From the NCBI GenBank assembly GCA_026874595.1, contig CM049322.1:45012840-45076839 (forward strand): a stretch of 64,000 nt of DNA, written 5' to 3'. Each line of letters starts with the position of its first letter. Position 1 is the first letter of the stretch. The translations under genes were made by a program, and so were the position numbers. This DNA comes from Sipunculus nudus (lineage: Eukaryota; Annelida; Sipuncula; Golfingiida; Sipunculidae). This document shows positions 28,942 through 41,978 of this stretch, piece by piece. The notes beneath the pieces are model-generated. The model saw only the letters and a program-made list of their open reading frames with translations, ran no database searches and was not told the DNA's origin.

Positions 28942-28944
<3 letters not shown>

Positions 28945-29109
28945 TTTGAGGTAACCACCTCCTTTTTTAATGCTAGATTAACTAAGTATATGTACATCTG
29001 CAGAATTCCATTCTGGTTTCGAACTCTAGGGCAGTATCTCATTCGTCCTCTCATTTTACATCCTGCTGTTTAAATCCGGGGACTACTGCACCTGCGAGCC
29101 CTGGGTGTG

Positions 29110-29530
29110 CTGTCCCGAAACTGGTCTCCATCCTGGATTCCATGGTCACGGTCTTGGTTTTCGGTCTGGATTCCATTGACCCAGTTATTGTCTGCGCCTT
29201 AGATTCCAAAGTCTGGTCTCCGTCCTGAATACAAAAGTTCTGACCTTGTTTTCCGTACTGGATTCCATAGTCTCGAACATGGCTTCGATTCTGAATTCCA
29301 CAGACCCGCTCTTGGTCTCACTCCTGGATTCCATTGTCCCGAACTTGGTCTGTGTCCTGGATTCCATAGTCTCGGTCTTGTTCTGTGTCTTGGATTCCAT
29401 AGTCTCGGTCTTGTTCTCCGTTCTATATCCGATGTTTTCGATCTTGATCTTCGTCCTAAATACTAAGGCCTCGGTTTTGGTCCCCGTCCTGAATTACATA
29501 GTCACGAACATGATCTCTGTTGTTTGTTCC
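29110..29530. repeat. 33-bp minisatellite, left part
   Basis: Degenerate tandem units of the form GGATTCCATAGTCTCGGTCT plus a variable TTGTTCTGTGTCT. Two adjacent units at about 29358-29423 are nearly identical and set the period at 33, so frames stay open on both strands. The array resumes at about 30170 beyond an inserted element. Confidence 0.8.
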
Positions 29531-29533
29531 TTA

Positions 29534-30166
29534 TGGGGTTGTCCCACTTAAGGCGAATCTACAGGCGACTACAGGTCACTTTGATGTCGCCTCATGGTCG
29601 CCTGTAGGGTCGCCTGTTGTCGCCTGTAGGTCCCAGTCGCACATAGACGCGTTCCCGCTAACCTGTCGCCGCAGGATTTTCAACATGTTCACAGTTCTCA
29701 GGCGACAGCTTTTTTGACGCCAGTGAACGAAGCCTAGCTGTCTTCTACTGACGTAGGTGGTGTCGTAGGCTGGCGCCAGGTGACGTGGGTGCTGTCTTGG
29801 TCTGGTGTACTTGATACAGGCCTATCCTTGTCTCCGGCTCCTCACATAGCACAGGGTAGAGACTCGTCGAAGCTTGTCACGGCTGTACGTAGCATGAATT
29901 CTGGTGTCGTAGGTTGTCGCTAGTGTAGCCGTAAGGTGTCGTAGATGAGGTCGTAGGTTGTCGTAGATGATTGTCCTTTGTCGCAGTGATTGTGTCGCCG
30001 AATGTCGGCTGCTTGTCGTCAGACAGTTGTCAACCTGCTGTAGCTTGTCGTAGACTTTGTCGTAGTGGAGTTCCTTTTACCTGTTTTTGGCGACCATCTG
30101 GCGACAGCCTGGTCGCATTTAATCGCCTGTAGTCGCCTGTAGAGTCGCCTAAGTGGGACAGCCCCA
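29534..30166. mobile_element. 633-bp inverted-repeat element (MITE-like)
   Basis: Ends TGGGGTTGTCCCACTTA and, inverted, TGGGGCTGTCCCACTTA, with similarity continuing through GCGA-TCTACAGGCGACTACAGG. Flanks TTA and ATA are a near-match 3-bp target duplication, as in PIF/Harbinger elements. The interior is a tandem of TCGTAGGTTG-like words with no coding capacity, so the element is non-autonomous. Confidence 0.78.
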
Positions 30167-30420
30167 ATAGTTTCGGCCTTGGTCTTCGTCATGGATTCCA
30201 TGGTCTCGGCCTTGATGACCGTCCTGGAGTCTGTCTTGGTATTCTTTCCACAATGCCGCTTTTTGTGTCCGTCCCGGAACATGGTCTCGTTCTCCGGCGT
30301 GCCTTTACTATGTGTGGAAACAGTCTAAGACTCGGTCACGAATTACAAGGTCTCGGTTTCGCTTTGGTCTTGGACCCATGATCTTATTGTTTATCTTTGT
30401 CTCGGATTGGTCCTTGTCGA
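30167..30420. repeat. 33-bp minisatellite, right part
   Basis: Continues GGATTCCATGGTCTCGG-type units interrupted by the inserted element; more degenerate than the left part. Confidence 0.65.
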
Positions 30421-31099
30421 CCATATCACTGTTAACAAAAGAAGGTACTATATAACATATTTTTTGTTCATAGCATTTGAATATATTACTACTTGAAAAC
30501 CGATGTAAAAATAATGGCATAACATAGATTGATACAGGGAAATTGAGTGGGCTGCATATGAGCTACGGTTATACTGAATATATTATAAAAATAGAGTAGT
30601 CCATAATGTTGTTAATTTTCCTTTGTCCATCACAAATAAATCGCGACTGCAAGTTGCCCTGTATAAAATAAGCTTTCCAGCCACAAAAGATGCTTACAAA
30701 TGACATTTTTTTATAGTATAGCAATAAACCATAATTATTATAATAACTGCCATTGGTTAATCTAAGTAATTTTCTATTAAATTACAGGTAATTTATCATG
30801 GTGTACATAAATAAGCTGATTACAATGATAACAGATAATGACTGATATACAATTAGCCAAACAGGATCAATCATTATATTTTGTGTAATTATATATGACT
30901 AAGGTCAAATTGACTTTAGCCACCAAGTACAAAAAGATGTAACTGGAACATATTAAAACAAGAGTCCCTAAAGCAATTGTTCAACAGCTCTGCTGCATGA
31001 TTGTCTCACAAAACTAGGACACCTAGAGTTAATTACAGACACTGAGTATTTGGGTGTGGTGCTCGCCAAGGAAGGATGTTCTTACCTCCACCAGGGTAC

Positions 31100-31510
31100 A
31101 ATAAACTGTGGTGTCTTTTTGTTCGCGATGGTTAAAATTCGGGATATTCGCAAAAGACGAATTTTCACGAAAATTTAACCTTTTTGAGTAAGAAGTCCCA
31201 TCGTCGAAGGCAATGTTTAAAAGTAAAAGTTAAATTGAGATTATGAATATAAACAAATCTATGTGCAAATGTTAATATTTTTAATTATATCTGATTTTTT
31301 TTTTCAATTGTCTGCCACTAGCAGACAATATTTTGTTATTAAGATTTTGTGCACACAATATCTGTTATAATAAATGCTCATAATGTTTGTTTTATTCTGT
31401 GATTAAGGCTTTGTGTTTTGCGATCGCAAAAATGGAATCCTCGCGAAACACTGAAAAAAAAAATCGCGAAATTTTAACATTACGAATTTGAAGCTGAGCA
31501 CAGTATTGTT
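31100..31510. mobile_element. Possible MITE with CGCGA-rich ends
   Basis: Left ACTGTGGTGTC...TTCGCGATGGTTAAAATTC and inverted right ACTGTGCTCAG...TTCGTAATGTTAAAATTTCG resemble each other. Related CGCGAA-rich pieces occur near 46150, 54180, 62100 and 62960, so this is a repeat family. Confidence 0.4.
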
Positions 31511-32149
31511 GCATCATGTTTGATGGTTCGTCTGTGAGCTATCATTGATTATTGTTTTTAGTGAGCTATCTCCAAAAGTAGTAACCCAATAGATTACAGA
31601 GGGAAGCTGGAGGTATTTTATTTTATGTCGAACAGTGGCAGCACTTTCTTCCATTGTATTGGGGGAGCCTTATATGCAAATTTCCGTAAAGCGTGAAAGC
31701 TTATCATGCGAGCTTGAATTGGTGGAACCTTACTGGAGCCGCCTTTGGCCTGGCAGGAAGAGGTGACTTTGATACAGCCATTGAGTTTGATTCACGTATT
31801 TTTTGCGCTTACGTACCTTCCATGAAGACACGATCCAAATTCTCTTAAAAATCTGGATCTAGTGATACAAGGCATTGGCGAAAGTGTGCGCTATCTGATT
31901 GCTTTCCAGTGTATAAATTATTTCAAATGAAAAACAAGACAAGTGGCCCATGGGCCATGACGCTGAGCCAATTTTGACTGGGTGTTTATTTTTTTTATTA
32001 TTGTTATATATTATCTGTGAGAACAGCCTATGGCTAATGTTGCTGTGTTGAAAAATGGACAGAAAATAAAAATTTCAGGATTCATAGGGGACCATGACCC
32101 CTAAGGATTTTACAATAGAGGGTTCCAAGGAAAATGGATACAATTCGTA

Positions 32150-32900
32150 CCCTGTCTGTCTGGGTGCTCAAAATCATGTTTCTGGTCCATGGCTAGCAGA
32201 ATATTGGTCACCGTGACCTAATTTCAGGTATACAAGGAGATATGCTTAGAACCTCCCAAGATGTTAAATATAAAGATTCTTGGCCTTACGGACACATTTG
32301 TGTCTGGGTGCTTATACGACATCTTGTCGTATAGGTCACAAAATATAGGTCATGGTGACCTAATTTCAGTTTTTCGAAGGATTTTTGCTATGGACGTCTC
32401 AGAATATTACATAAGTTGATTCTATGCCTCAAATATACAATGTTTGCCCTATCTGACTTCCTGGGAGCTCAAAACCTGTCTGTAGGTCACAAAATATAGG
32501 TCACTATGACCTGATTCCAGGTTTCGAAGGAGATCAGCCTACAACCTCCCAGGATATTGAGTAAGATGATTCTCGGCCTAACAGATACGATCTGACATTC
32601 AGGGTGTTCATACTACATGTTTTCCTATAGGTCACTCAAAATAGGCCAAAGTAACCTAGTTTATGGTTTCAAATGACATTTCCCCAGGACCTCCCTGTCA
32701 CGTTTGAGGATGCTAGACCTAATGGATACAACTTGGGCCCCGTTTGAGTGTCTGGGTGCTCAAAATGGCTTTTCATAATCAAGTTTTCGGCCAGTAGGTC
32801 ACAAAATATAGGTTACAATGACCTAATTGCTTGTTTCCAAGAAGATTTGCCCAGGACCTCTCTGGATGTACAGATAGAAGTTTCTAGATCGAACGGTTAC
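32150..32900. repeat. Tandem array of about 145-bp units
   Basis: The phrase GGGTGCTCAAAAT and its variants start near 32162, 32306, 32464, 32606 and 32752 (spacing about 142-158). Each unit contains an AGGTCA-N3-TGACCT-like palindrome and an AAGGAGAT...CC(T)CCC segment. No coding potential. Confidence 0.75.
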
Positions 32901-33469
32901 GATTTGTGCCATGCCGGACGGACGCCGAAAGGGGGATCGCTATAGCTCAGATGACTTACAGTCAGCTGAGCTAAAAATGAGGTTTATGTTGGAACTTCTT
33001 ATGTGTACCCGTTTTCACTTGACACCCCTTGTCAGGGTGGATGATTTTACCACTGGTTATTCACAGTAACAAATCAATTCATATGTTCAAGGTGAAGGTG
33101 TATTTACTATATGGTTATTATATGGTTATTATATGGTCACTAAAATAAGTATGAACAAGAAGTTCTTCGATAGATTTCCCTGCCCTTGGCGGCAAATAAG
33201 GCTTGCTATATCATAAAGCTCTGACTTCTAGTGAGCCGATTACTTGTATAGATCTCGTCCAGCAGGATATTCTTAATTAACACGAGCTTTTAAGTCAATG
33301 TTAACAACTCCAGGAAGGTGGACAATTGTCTTGTTGAACTCTCCTGATGGATTTTTTTTTTTCCCTTCGGCATCAAAATCCAGTTATTTATGTTAGTGCG
33401 ATTTCATGAACACTGACAAAAGCAGACCCTTAAATAAATACAAGCACTTCCGCTCTTCAGAATCTTAAC

Positions 33470-33670
33470 AATTTAAAAACGCTCGGCTCTTTCTGCTGAC
33501 GACTCGGGATCGATCCCCGGCGTGGCTGTGAGAGTGAGTTGTAGATGCCCGACCAAGGCCGGTGGTGTTCTCCGTTTTCTCCCGTTTCCATCACCCCGAC
33601 TACCGAACGCCAGCATCTGAGCCACGGAGGGTGCCACGATTAATTATACTGACTATGTGTTCAATCCATG
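33470..33670 (+). repeat. SINE-like repeat
   Basis: GCTCGGCTCTTTCTGCTGAC then CGGGATCGATCCCCGG (B-box/T-arm-like), a GC-rich body unlike its surroundings, and an A-rich end (ATGAAAAATAAGTAAG). Looks like a tRNA-derived SINE. Confidence 0.5.
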
Positions 33671-34289
33671 AAAAATAAGTAAGTTTATATTTTATATATT
33701 GAAACCCGTAGGTTTAGTTGTTCTGTTATTGGTCAATGGGGGTTAGCAGGGGGCATAATCCTTTATCAATATCAGCTCAAGTATCAGACGTTGTTAGAAA
33801 GGTAGTCCCGTTTTTGTTGCTCACTGTATGAGACCATGTAAGAAAACCCGCATTCACTGATACGTGTTAGATAAACACGTTCAGTATTTACTGGCCCGGC
33901 AATATAAGGTCCATTCTGAAGGCTTGGCCATTTGAAAACGAAGGTATACAACTAGCACTTGCAAGGACACGGACACTAGTCACCGCAGAGTGAATTGTCC
34001 GTTAAATGTACCATACGGGGGTAAATTGGTGACTATGTCTTTTCAATATGAGAACACTAGTCGCGTAAAATCGCTCTAACATTGACTCGTATCCCGAGAG
34101 AGAGAAGCCATGACAACTCGTCACATTAGGCAATGACAATTGGGCTGGTATGCCTACTTGAGTCGTGATAAAAGCAATATCGAGAATGAATCTGAGTGGT
34201 CTTCCATCATGTTGCATTCATATGGTTGTAAACAAGGCATAATCTTAACATTATTCTACGAATGATGAATTAACACAAGAGATGACAAG

Positions 34290-34745
34290 TGAACTCACAA
34301 CCGAAACTTAAACCCTGTCTCTAAGGTAACGAGTCATTTCCTGTATGACTGCATTCAGTAACCCGTTCGAGCCATGCTTGTATTTATGGGGTCAGAAATT
34401 CAACAAACATGCGGAGGGATTTACCAATATGGCGAGTTAGAACGCAAATTTTGTCGTTCATGTTTGGTGTTTTTAGAAAGTACACTAAAATGGAATCGAT
34501 TACTCTGGTTTATGTCATGTGACAGTGTATCTGTAGGCTAAAAGGCGTTGTCAGAAATGACGAAAATATTTGCATCTTCATATGGCCTTATAATGCGTTC
34601 CTTAGACCTGAATGTAAAGGTACTCTGCAGGCCAGTAGTCAGAGGGCCGATGTATTGCGCTAAAATGAGAGAGTTGCAACTGACGCTGTGACAGAGTAAA
34701 CTCTCTGCTCTACAAATGGTACCCATTTCTTCCGATTAAAGTGAG
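34290..34745. repeat. Interspersed repeat, copy at 34.3 kb
   Basis: The segment around 34475-34665 (TTTTAGAAAGTACACTAAA ... CAGAGGGCCGATG) is a diverged relative of 41155-41375 (GTTAGAAAGTATACTAAA ... CAGAGGGCCGAAATG) in intron 2 of the lipocalin gene. Confidence 0.5.
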
Positions 34746-36944
34746 GCCAGAGAAAATTATGTAAACACAGCGTGAATGTCATTCAAGTTTAACCAAAAAT
34801 GTTTCCCATTACCGCCATGCAAGTAATAGTTCCTTTTTTTTCTTTATTTTTTGCATCACCTAAACGTTGCAAAGTACAGCTACTTCGCTACTATGACCAT
34901 GTTTGTGTTATACATTTATGTCATACTGTCAGCAACTGCTGTGTGCTAGACCGTGAACCAAAGAAAATATAGCGTGGCACGGTACATTAGGTATAAAAAT
35001 ATTAATGCATATTAGACCATATTATGTTCTCATTCACACACACATACACACGTACATATACTACAGAAAGCACAAACGAGTTCTGTGGTCAAACAATGAT
35101 GAATGTAATCAATGACTGAACAAGGAAATGTGTAAGGTCCATGTTTAAAGGCCTGAAATGTGTAAATTCAATTACCCATGCAATGGTTCATACAAGCGGC
35201 ACTCCTTTATAAATGTTTCTCTGTGTCTCTCTTTCTGTCTCATTATATATGCAGGGGTGAATCCAGGATTTTGTCTGGGTGGGTCGTGATCATAATATTT
35301 TGGACCTTTTCCAAGGGCATGCGTAGGATTTTGGCCAAAGTGGGGAGGTGTAGCTCACATGTAAATGCGAGAAGACCCAGAAAGTGGAGATGATTGACCG
35401 GTTATGTTTATGAGTATAAGTAATATAAAGAATGCAGGATCTGATGCATGATTTTGATGTTTTATACATGTTTCCATTAAAGCTTTGTAAAAAAGGCTTT
35501 AAAATGATGATTTGAAACCAAATTAAAAACATTTTTCATGTAGCCCGATTGGCATTTTATGTAAATGTTATCCATGCGGCCAACCCCGTATGTTTAAAAG
35601 TCGAAAGGCGAATGATTAATAAATAATAACATTTTTTTATGCTTTTAGCTCAAAGATTAACATTATAAACATGTAATATCAGTATACGCGTGGGTTTAAA
35701 CTTACATATCACTTCGATCGTATATGCACAACATTATATTATTGGACCTTGATTTTCTTTTAGTAAAATACGTTAGCAGAGACAACGGTTTGCCAACTAC
35801 CCGCAGTTTTTGTTGATGACTTACTAATGTGTTGTCATGTTATTCTTTCGAAGGAAATTATCTTTTTTACATTCTTTTTAGGATAATTTAGCATTAAACA
35901 GATAAAAAATCATTAGCCAAATCATTAAGTCAAACGTTTCAGTTAAAATTGGAGAATAATAGCTCTATTAATAGTGATTGATGAAAAGTCCAGCTCACTG
36001 AACAAGTCTGCTTACTTAACTGGTGTGATGGTAGTCTGATTTTAGAGGATTTTATATATATATATATAGAGAGAGAGAAAAATGGAATTTATATTTAGGC
36101 TATATTGCTTGTCCGAGTGCGCTTGTTAAGATTTTTGGTTTTTGTATATATTCTGTGTTTAAGTGTTTGCAGGTTGTTCTATCATATATATTATCTTGAG
36201 CGGTTGCCTTTGGGTGGTGTTTCTGGGTACTTTTTAACAGCGATGTGTCCCAGTACGCTGTTCCGATGTATTCCCGATGTCAAGCCGATGTAACACCGAT
36301 ATGTTCCGAAGTGACCCCGACACTAAACATTTTGGAAAATGTTAAAAAATATCCAGATGTTACCCCGATATGCACCGATGTTTCCAAGCTGATGTTACTC
36401 CATGCCAAGTCGATGTCATAACGGGGGCGACATCAGCGATGACCAGCTTGTATATAACTGCGTATATGTAATATGCAATGTCTTGCAATAACCACGCTAG
36501 ATTGAATATGACATGGGAAAAGACTTGCTACGGCTCGTACCTGAGTTGGTTGGGCTGTGGACTTTGCCTCGAACAGAAAGTGCGCCAACAAATCAACTGA
36601 TGTTCAGCGTATTCGCCGCTCCATTGTCTAGTTTTTCTTCTTTTTTTTTTGGTGGCAGATGAGGCTTGTTTCTAATTTGTTTTCTTACTTTGATTTGTTA
36701 AAAAGAAATCTTAAAGGTAGTAAAAATGACTACTTTTGTGTAGATTACATGCACCATATATTGAATTGAATCGAATTTTGTATTTTTCTGATAAGTGTGC
36801 ACATTTCCACACATATTGTATCCAAATAATAATAATAATCAATTGGCCCATGGGCAATGACGCTAAGCTGAATTTGACAAATAGGTGATGCATGTATTAA
36901 TTATTATTATATTAATGTTATGATATATATTTGTTAAAGATAGA

Positions 36945-37600
36945 ATGACTTCCAGAGTGCTCAGAATCAGGCGTTTTGCCAATAGGCCTTAGAAAATATG
37001 AAACAGTGACCTTATTTATGGTTTACAAGAAGATTTTACCAAGAACTCCCTAGATGCTAAGTTCTATGAAGATTGCTACGATTTGCACACATCTAGGTTA
37101 TAGGGTGATATATGCTCACAGATTATGGGCCACATTGACCTTTATTAGGGTTTCTAAGAAGATTTAACAGGGCTCTCCCTGGATCTTAATTACAACAGAA
37201 GTTTCTACGTCCAACTGCTATTATTTGTACCAAAATGATCAAATCATGTCTATCTCACAGAACATAGGTGATCGTTTCCCTATAGCAAATTTCATGTTTC
37301 CACGGACATTTACCCAGGACCTCCGTTAATATTACATAAGAAGATTCTAAACCCAACGGATACAATCAGTGCCCTGTCTGATTGTTCTAAATCATGCACG
37401 TCTTCGGCCTGTAGGTCGCTGAATATAGATCACGATGACCTAATTTCATGTTTCGAAGGAGATTTGCCTAGAAATTCCCTGTGTAGCGTTTGAAGATTCT
37501 AAACCTATCAGATTCGGTTTCAGCCCATATGACATTCAAGGCGCTCATATCATATTTGCGTCCCAAAGGTCGCAGAATGTTAAACTAGGTTAAAACCCCT
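36945..37600. repeat. Second array of about 145-bp units
   Basis: Same family as 32150-32900, more diverged; units carry GTGCTCA, GACCTAATTTCATGTTTCGA and CCAGGACCTCC words. Confidence 0.6.
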
Positions 37601-38028
37601 CTCAGAGATTGTGTGAAGAAGTTTAAAATTTTGTTTTTGTATGTTTTTGTCCTGGATCCGCGCCTGTTGGTAATGTGTCTATTCGATCAAATTATTAAGA
37701 TTAATTTAAAATAAGTGATGTATAAGTATAGAAAGGATATATTTCATTCAGTTTTCTGGAGATAATATGATGACGTCCTGAATGTGACTTAAGTTAGATA
37801 AACCATGGCGAAATTCAACACCACACACTAACGTTACCTAAACCAATCACAGAACCGGTGTATAATGTCTAACCATCAGGACTGTCTTGCCCCATGCAAA
37901 ACACGACATGACCTATGCGTGAGCAGCAATTTTCAATGAGGCTTTTTTTTGTCCAACATAGCAACTGGGGAGTGTCATCCTATTCTTGTACTTAATTGTA
38001 ACAGTTTTAACTAGGGCCTGCGCCTTAA

Positions 38029-38634
38029 AGGCCGCACTCAGAGCGAACGAGACGAGATCGGATCGGACCGGCCCGGACCGGAAATCCTGGATAGTCCGCA
38101 ACCACACGTCCTACTGCAGCTCCTGTCTTGAACGGGTAGCAGACAGAGCGGACTGGATTGCTCTGCCTCAACATTAATTCAACCGGGTGTTCTAAGTACC
38201 AATCTACAGACGAAATCAATTTGTTCTATTCCAAATATAGGTACATAAAACTACGAAAGAACAGGAATGGATTAACTTTAAATGTTAAGTCATAAATTTA
38301 TATTCATCATAATTTAAAATTTAATTTCTTTGAAATTATATGAATAGGTATGTCCGCATATGATCCTTTCATGCTATTGTAATCAATCTGATTTCAGAAA
38401 ATGATTATATATAATATTAAAAATTATTTTGCTAAACAACCGTTTACTTATAAGCGTTTCATGAATTCAATTTTAACGCTTCTAGAGATACTACTATGTA
38501 GACGTCTTGTGCAATCTATAGAGGACATTTTCATTTGTAAGTGTAATTAAATTAAACATTTAATTTTATACGGTTTCACGGTAATATTTAAAAAAAGAAA
38601 GTTAAAATGTTTTACACTCTTCTGGCAGATGATC

Positions 38635-38699
<65 letters not shown>

Positions 38700-39296
38700 T
38701 CCCATAAAATATATAATTATTATATATAAAAGCTCTAAATCGGTCACCAAATGGTTCGAAGACATTCCAGATAAGCAACAATGCTCTTTCTTTTGGCTTC
38801 GACGTGGTGGAACTCTATCCTTCGAATAGTAAGAAGTTCCTACCAACAATGAGTAGGCCTACTCATTTATATACTTAAATATTTATATATATAAGTAAAT
38901 GATTCTTCAGAGATTTGTAACGTATAATACAGATTTATTATAATTAAGATATTCTTTTTATAAATAAATTTTCTATTAATGTTTGAATGAAGCTCAAAAA
39001 AAAAAACATTTACAGTATAAAATATACTAGATTTTAATATGTAAAATACCATAACAAAGTTTCATGTCAATTCCGGCTAAATAAGCAAATTTTAATAATT
39101 TAAAGCTATACCGATCCTGAGTTGCTCCTGTGTAGTCCTAAAACCGCCGGCAACAGAGCGGGATCAAGCGGACCAGACCGGACCACTCGGGACCGGTCTT
39201 GAAATATCAAAACATTTTGATATGGTCAGGATCGCTCAGGACTGGGTTCAAGTCCGGTCCGATCTCGTCTCGTCTCGTCCGCTCTGTGTGCGGCCT
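38029..39296. mobile_element. 1.27-kb inverted-repeat element
   Basis: Left end AGGCCGCACTCAGAGCGAAC and, inverted, right end AGGCCGCACACAGAGCGGAC continue as GAGACGAGATCGGA-like sequence. The interior is AT-rich with a (TA)n array at 38639-38698 and no transposase. No clear target duplication seen. Confidence 0.7.
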
Positions 39297-39741
39297 ACTT
39301 TACAAATACAACTTGATGAGCTTATTTTGCAAAAGGTCTAGGCACGCCCTGACAATGAACGAAATAGGGTGGCCCTAAAAATTTGTTGAACCGATTTTAG
39401 GGGGGGGGCTGTTGCGCCTGTTTTCACAATTAGTGCCACCAGCCTGAAACGGATGGCTCAGTTTCAGAATTGCTGGACTTGGGATAGATTTACGTCATGC
39501 AATATGCAAGGTCTTTGGACTCATTGCTGGTACCTGATCAATGCTTTTTTTCATTTATGTCATTGTGAAAAGGCCCTTGGAAAAAATGTCATTGGAAAAA
39601 ATGTGGACCTTCTGAAAATTTTTGGGGGGTCGTACGACCCTCACGACCCCCCCTTGCATACACCCATGAGATGTTAAAATTCTGCTGTTTAAATACTTAA
39701 GTTCAGGTCTACCTAGGGCCATCGTTTCACCCTGAACACAC

Positions 39742-39743
<2 letters not shown>

Positions 39744-39796
<53 letters not shown>
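39744..39796. repeat. (TA)n microsatellite
   Basis: About 26 TA units roughly 220 bases upstream of the first lipocalin coding exon. Confidence 0.95.
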
Positions 39797-39802
<6 letters not shown>

Positions 39803-40017
39803 GACAAAAATTAACATTTTTATCATCCCTTGTGCAAGACCGGCAGTTTTTAATCTCACTTCATGGATATGACCCCTAATATTTATTAACTGGTGTGTGG
39901 AGCGACCAGGTAACCTTGACGGTTGAGCGGGTTCTATAATTCGGGTCAGTGGTTAGAGTTGGCCTCTGTTGGTATTCGTCTCTGTGTGAATCACTTTGGC
40001 CGTCCACGCTGGGTAGA

Positions 40018-40128
40018 ATGGAAGCCACCATGATCCGTTTGTTATTTCTTATATCTTTAGCCGCTGTAGTTTCAGGGCGGTGCGTGATAGATGACCAGCC
40101 TTTCATGAAAGATGTGGCGCTTGGCAGG
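40018..40128 (+). CDS. Lipocalin gene exon 1: signal peptide and domain 1 N-terminus
   Basis: Encodes [20 protein letters not shown] then RCVIDD, ending phase 0 before GTATGT. The first Cys (residue 30) is the usual N-terminal lipocalin disulfide partner. In-frame Met codons at 39949, 40018 and 40030 compete; the last two give a clean signal peptide. Confidence 0.85.
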
Positions 40129-41910
40129 GTATGTTGCATTAGACTGATATTCTGATGTCGATAACAATAACTGATAAATTAAAATAAAGTCGGTTTGTTT
40201 CAAATGTTAGTCATATACGTGAGGGAGTATTGAGGGTAAAACGTTGTATTGATACAGATAATTTAATTATTGAGTTTATAACCTAAAACTATTGATAGGG
40301 TCTGATAGGGAAAACTGATAGGGTCCAACATTTGCGTTGCGATAGAATGATTTAATAACTGAGATCACATTTTCAATTTAATACCCAAAAACAGTTTTCC
40401 TGAAGTTAAATGAAGAAACCTTGGTTTGGGAAATAGTATGATGCTTTATAAATGGCGGCACAGCTGAAAAAAGCACATATTCATAATATATTTATAACTC
40501 AAATTGTTTCATAAACATGTTGCAGATAAATATAAATTTCTTCTGGTTGCAGTAATATTTTTTTAAGGATGATTTGACTCAGTGCAGTGCACATAAAATT
40601 GAATATTAAAGCCAAGATAGAGAAAGAGGGGGGGGGGGGGTCAGAAAAAGACAGACAGATAGATAGACAGACAAAGACAGTCCTCTGCTTTCACTAGAAG
40701 GTATAATTCATTTTATTTTATAGTTGATGGGACGCTGGTACACGGCTGAACGGCTGACCACATTTACCACGGAGTGGCACGGACATATTCTTGACTTTTA
40801 TGAAGAAAATGGAGTCATGTTCCTCAACATGACTTACCTGTAAGTAAATACACACATACAATCATACACTAACCCGTGAATAAACAACAGTTCATTAAAG
40901 GCACTCATAATGGGCCGGTAAACCTAACTTTGAGTCGTGATACATGCCATATATAGGGAATGTGCTGCAATATTCAACTTTCATCCTGTTGCATTGATAC
41001 ACTATCAGACAAACGAAAATAGACTATAATTGATGTATTTACACGAATTCCTACATGTAACCCCTGCGAGCCAACGCTTGTACTCAAAAACAAAACATCA
41101 TAAGGACAGACCGTTTTTCTGAGGTAAAAAGAAAGGTGGTGTTAAAATGTTGGTGTTGTTAGAAAGTATACTAAACAAAATAAAGATTGGTCTGGTTTAT
41201 GTTAAGTGAAAGCGTGGTTATAAACCTTGAGGCGTAGTCAAAAATTACCCAAATATTTTTATCCTTATAGTGCCATACAGCGTGGTTCTCGTAGGAGGAT
41301 ATAAAGGAACTGACGAGCTTATGCTGCTTGTATACATGTAAACTATTAACTACAGAGGGCCGAAATGGCGCTAATGCGTCCACACACGGAATTTATGAGC
41401 TACCGGAACAAAATAAAATATTATGAGTTATATACCTGTTTACTCGTTATGTATGTAAGAAGTTTTTGGGAACAAATTGATGTTAAATACAGGAACAGTA
41501 AGGAAACTCATAAATATTCATATGATTAGGCTCTGTTACATTTTCCAACATTTAGGGCACAATAATAGGGCACAAATAGTAATGGTTTGACCTAGAAACT
41601 TAATCTTGACATCAAGATAGGTGCTAAGTACAACTCCTAACATACTAAAATGTCAGCAGTACCAATATTCTGGAAGTTACGGGAATTACAGTCTTTCAGC
41701 ATTTAAAATCTGGCTTGTGTTTTAAAATTCGGGGCTAGTGATTGCATAAACATTTCTGAATTTTGGTGAGCTATTTGGTGATGGGTAGCCCTGTCGGCTG
41801 TGTAAGACTGTAAGCACAACCTACATATTTTTTTTTTTATTTTCACGCCTTTTTAATATTTTTTTTTTAGAATTGTCAGCCAGCCCAAAGCAATAGAAGC
41901 CCACCCAATA

Positions 41911-41978
<68 letters not shown>

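Noticed and set aside
29246-29551. 101-codon plus-strand frame of repeated VLDSIVS words
   Set aside because: The 33-bp repeat period keeps frames open on both strands; there is no start context, domain or neighbour exon.
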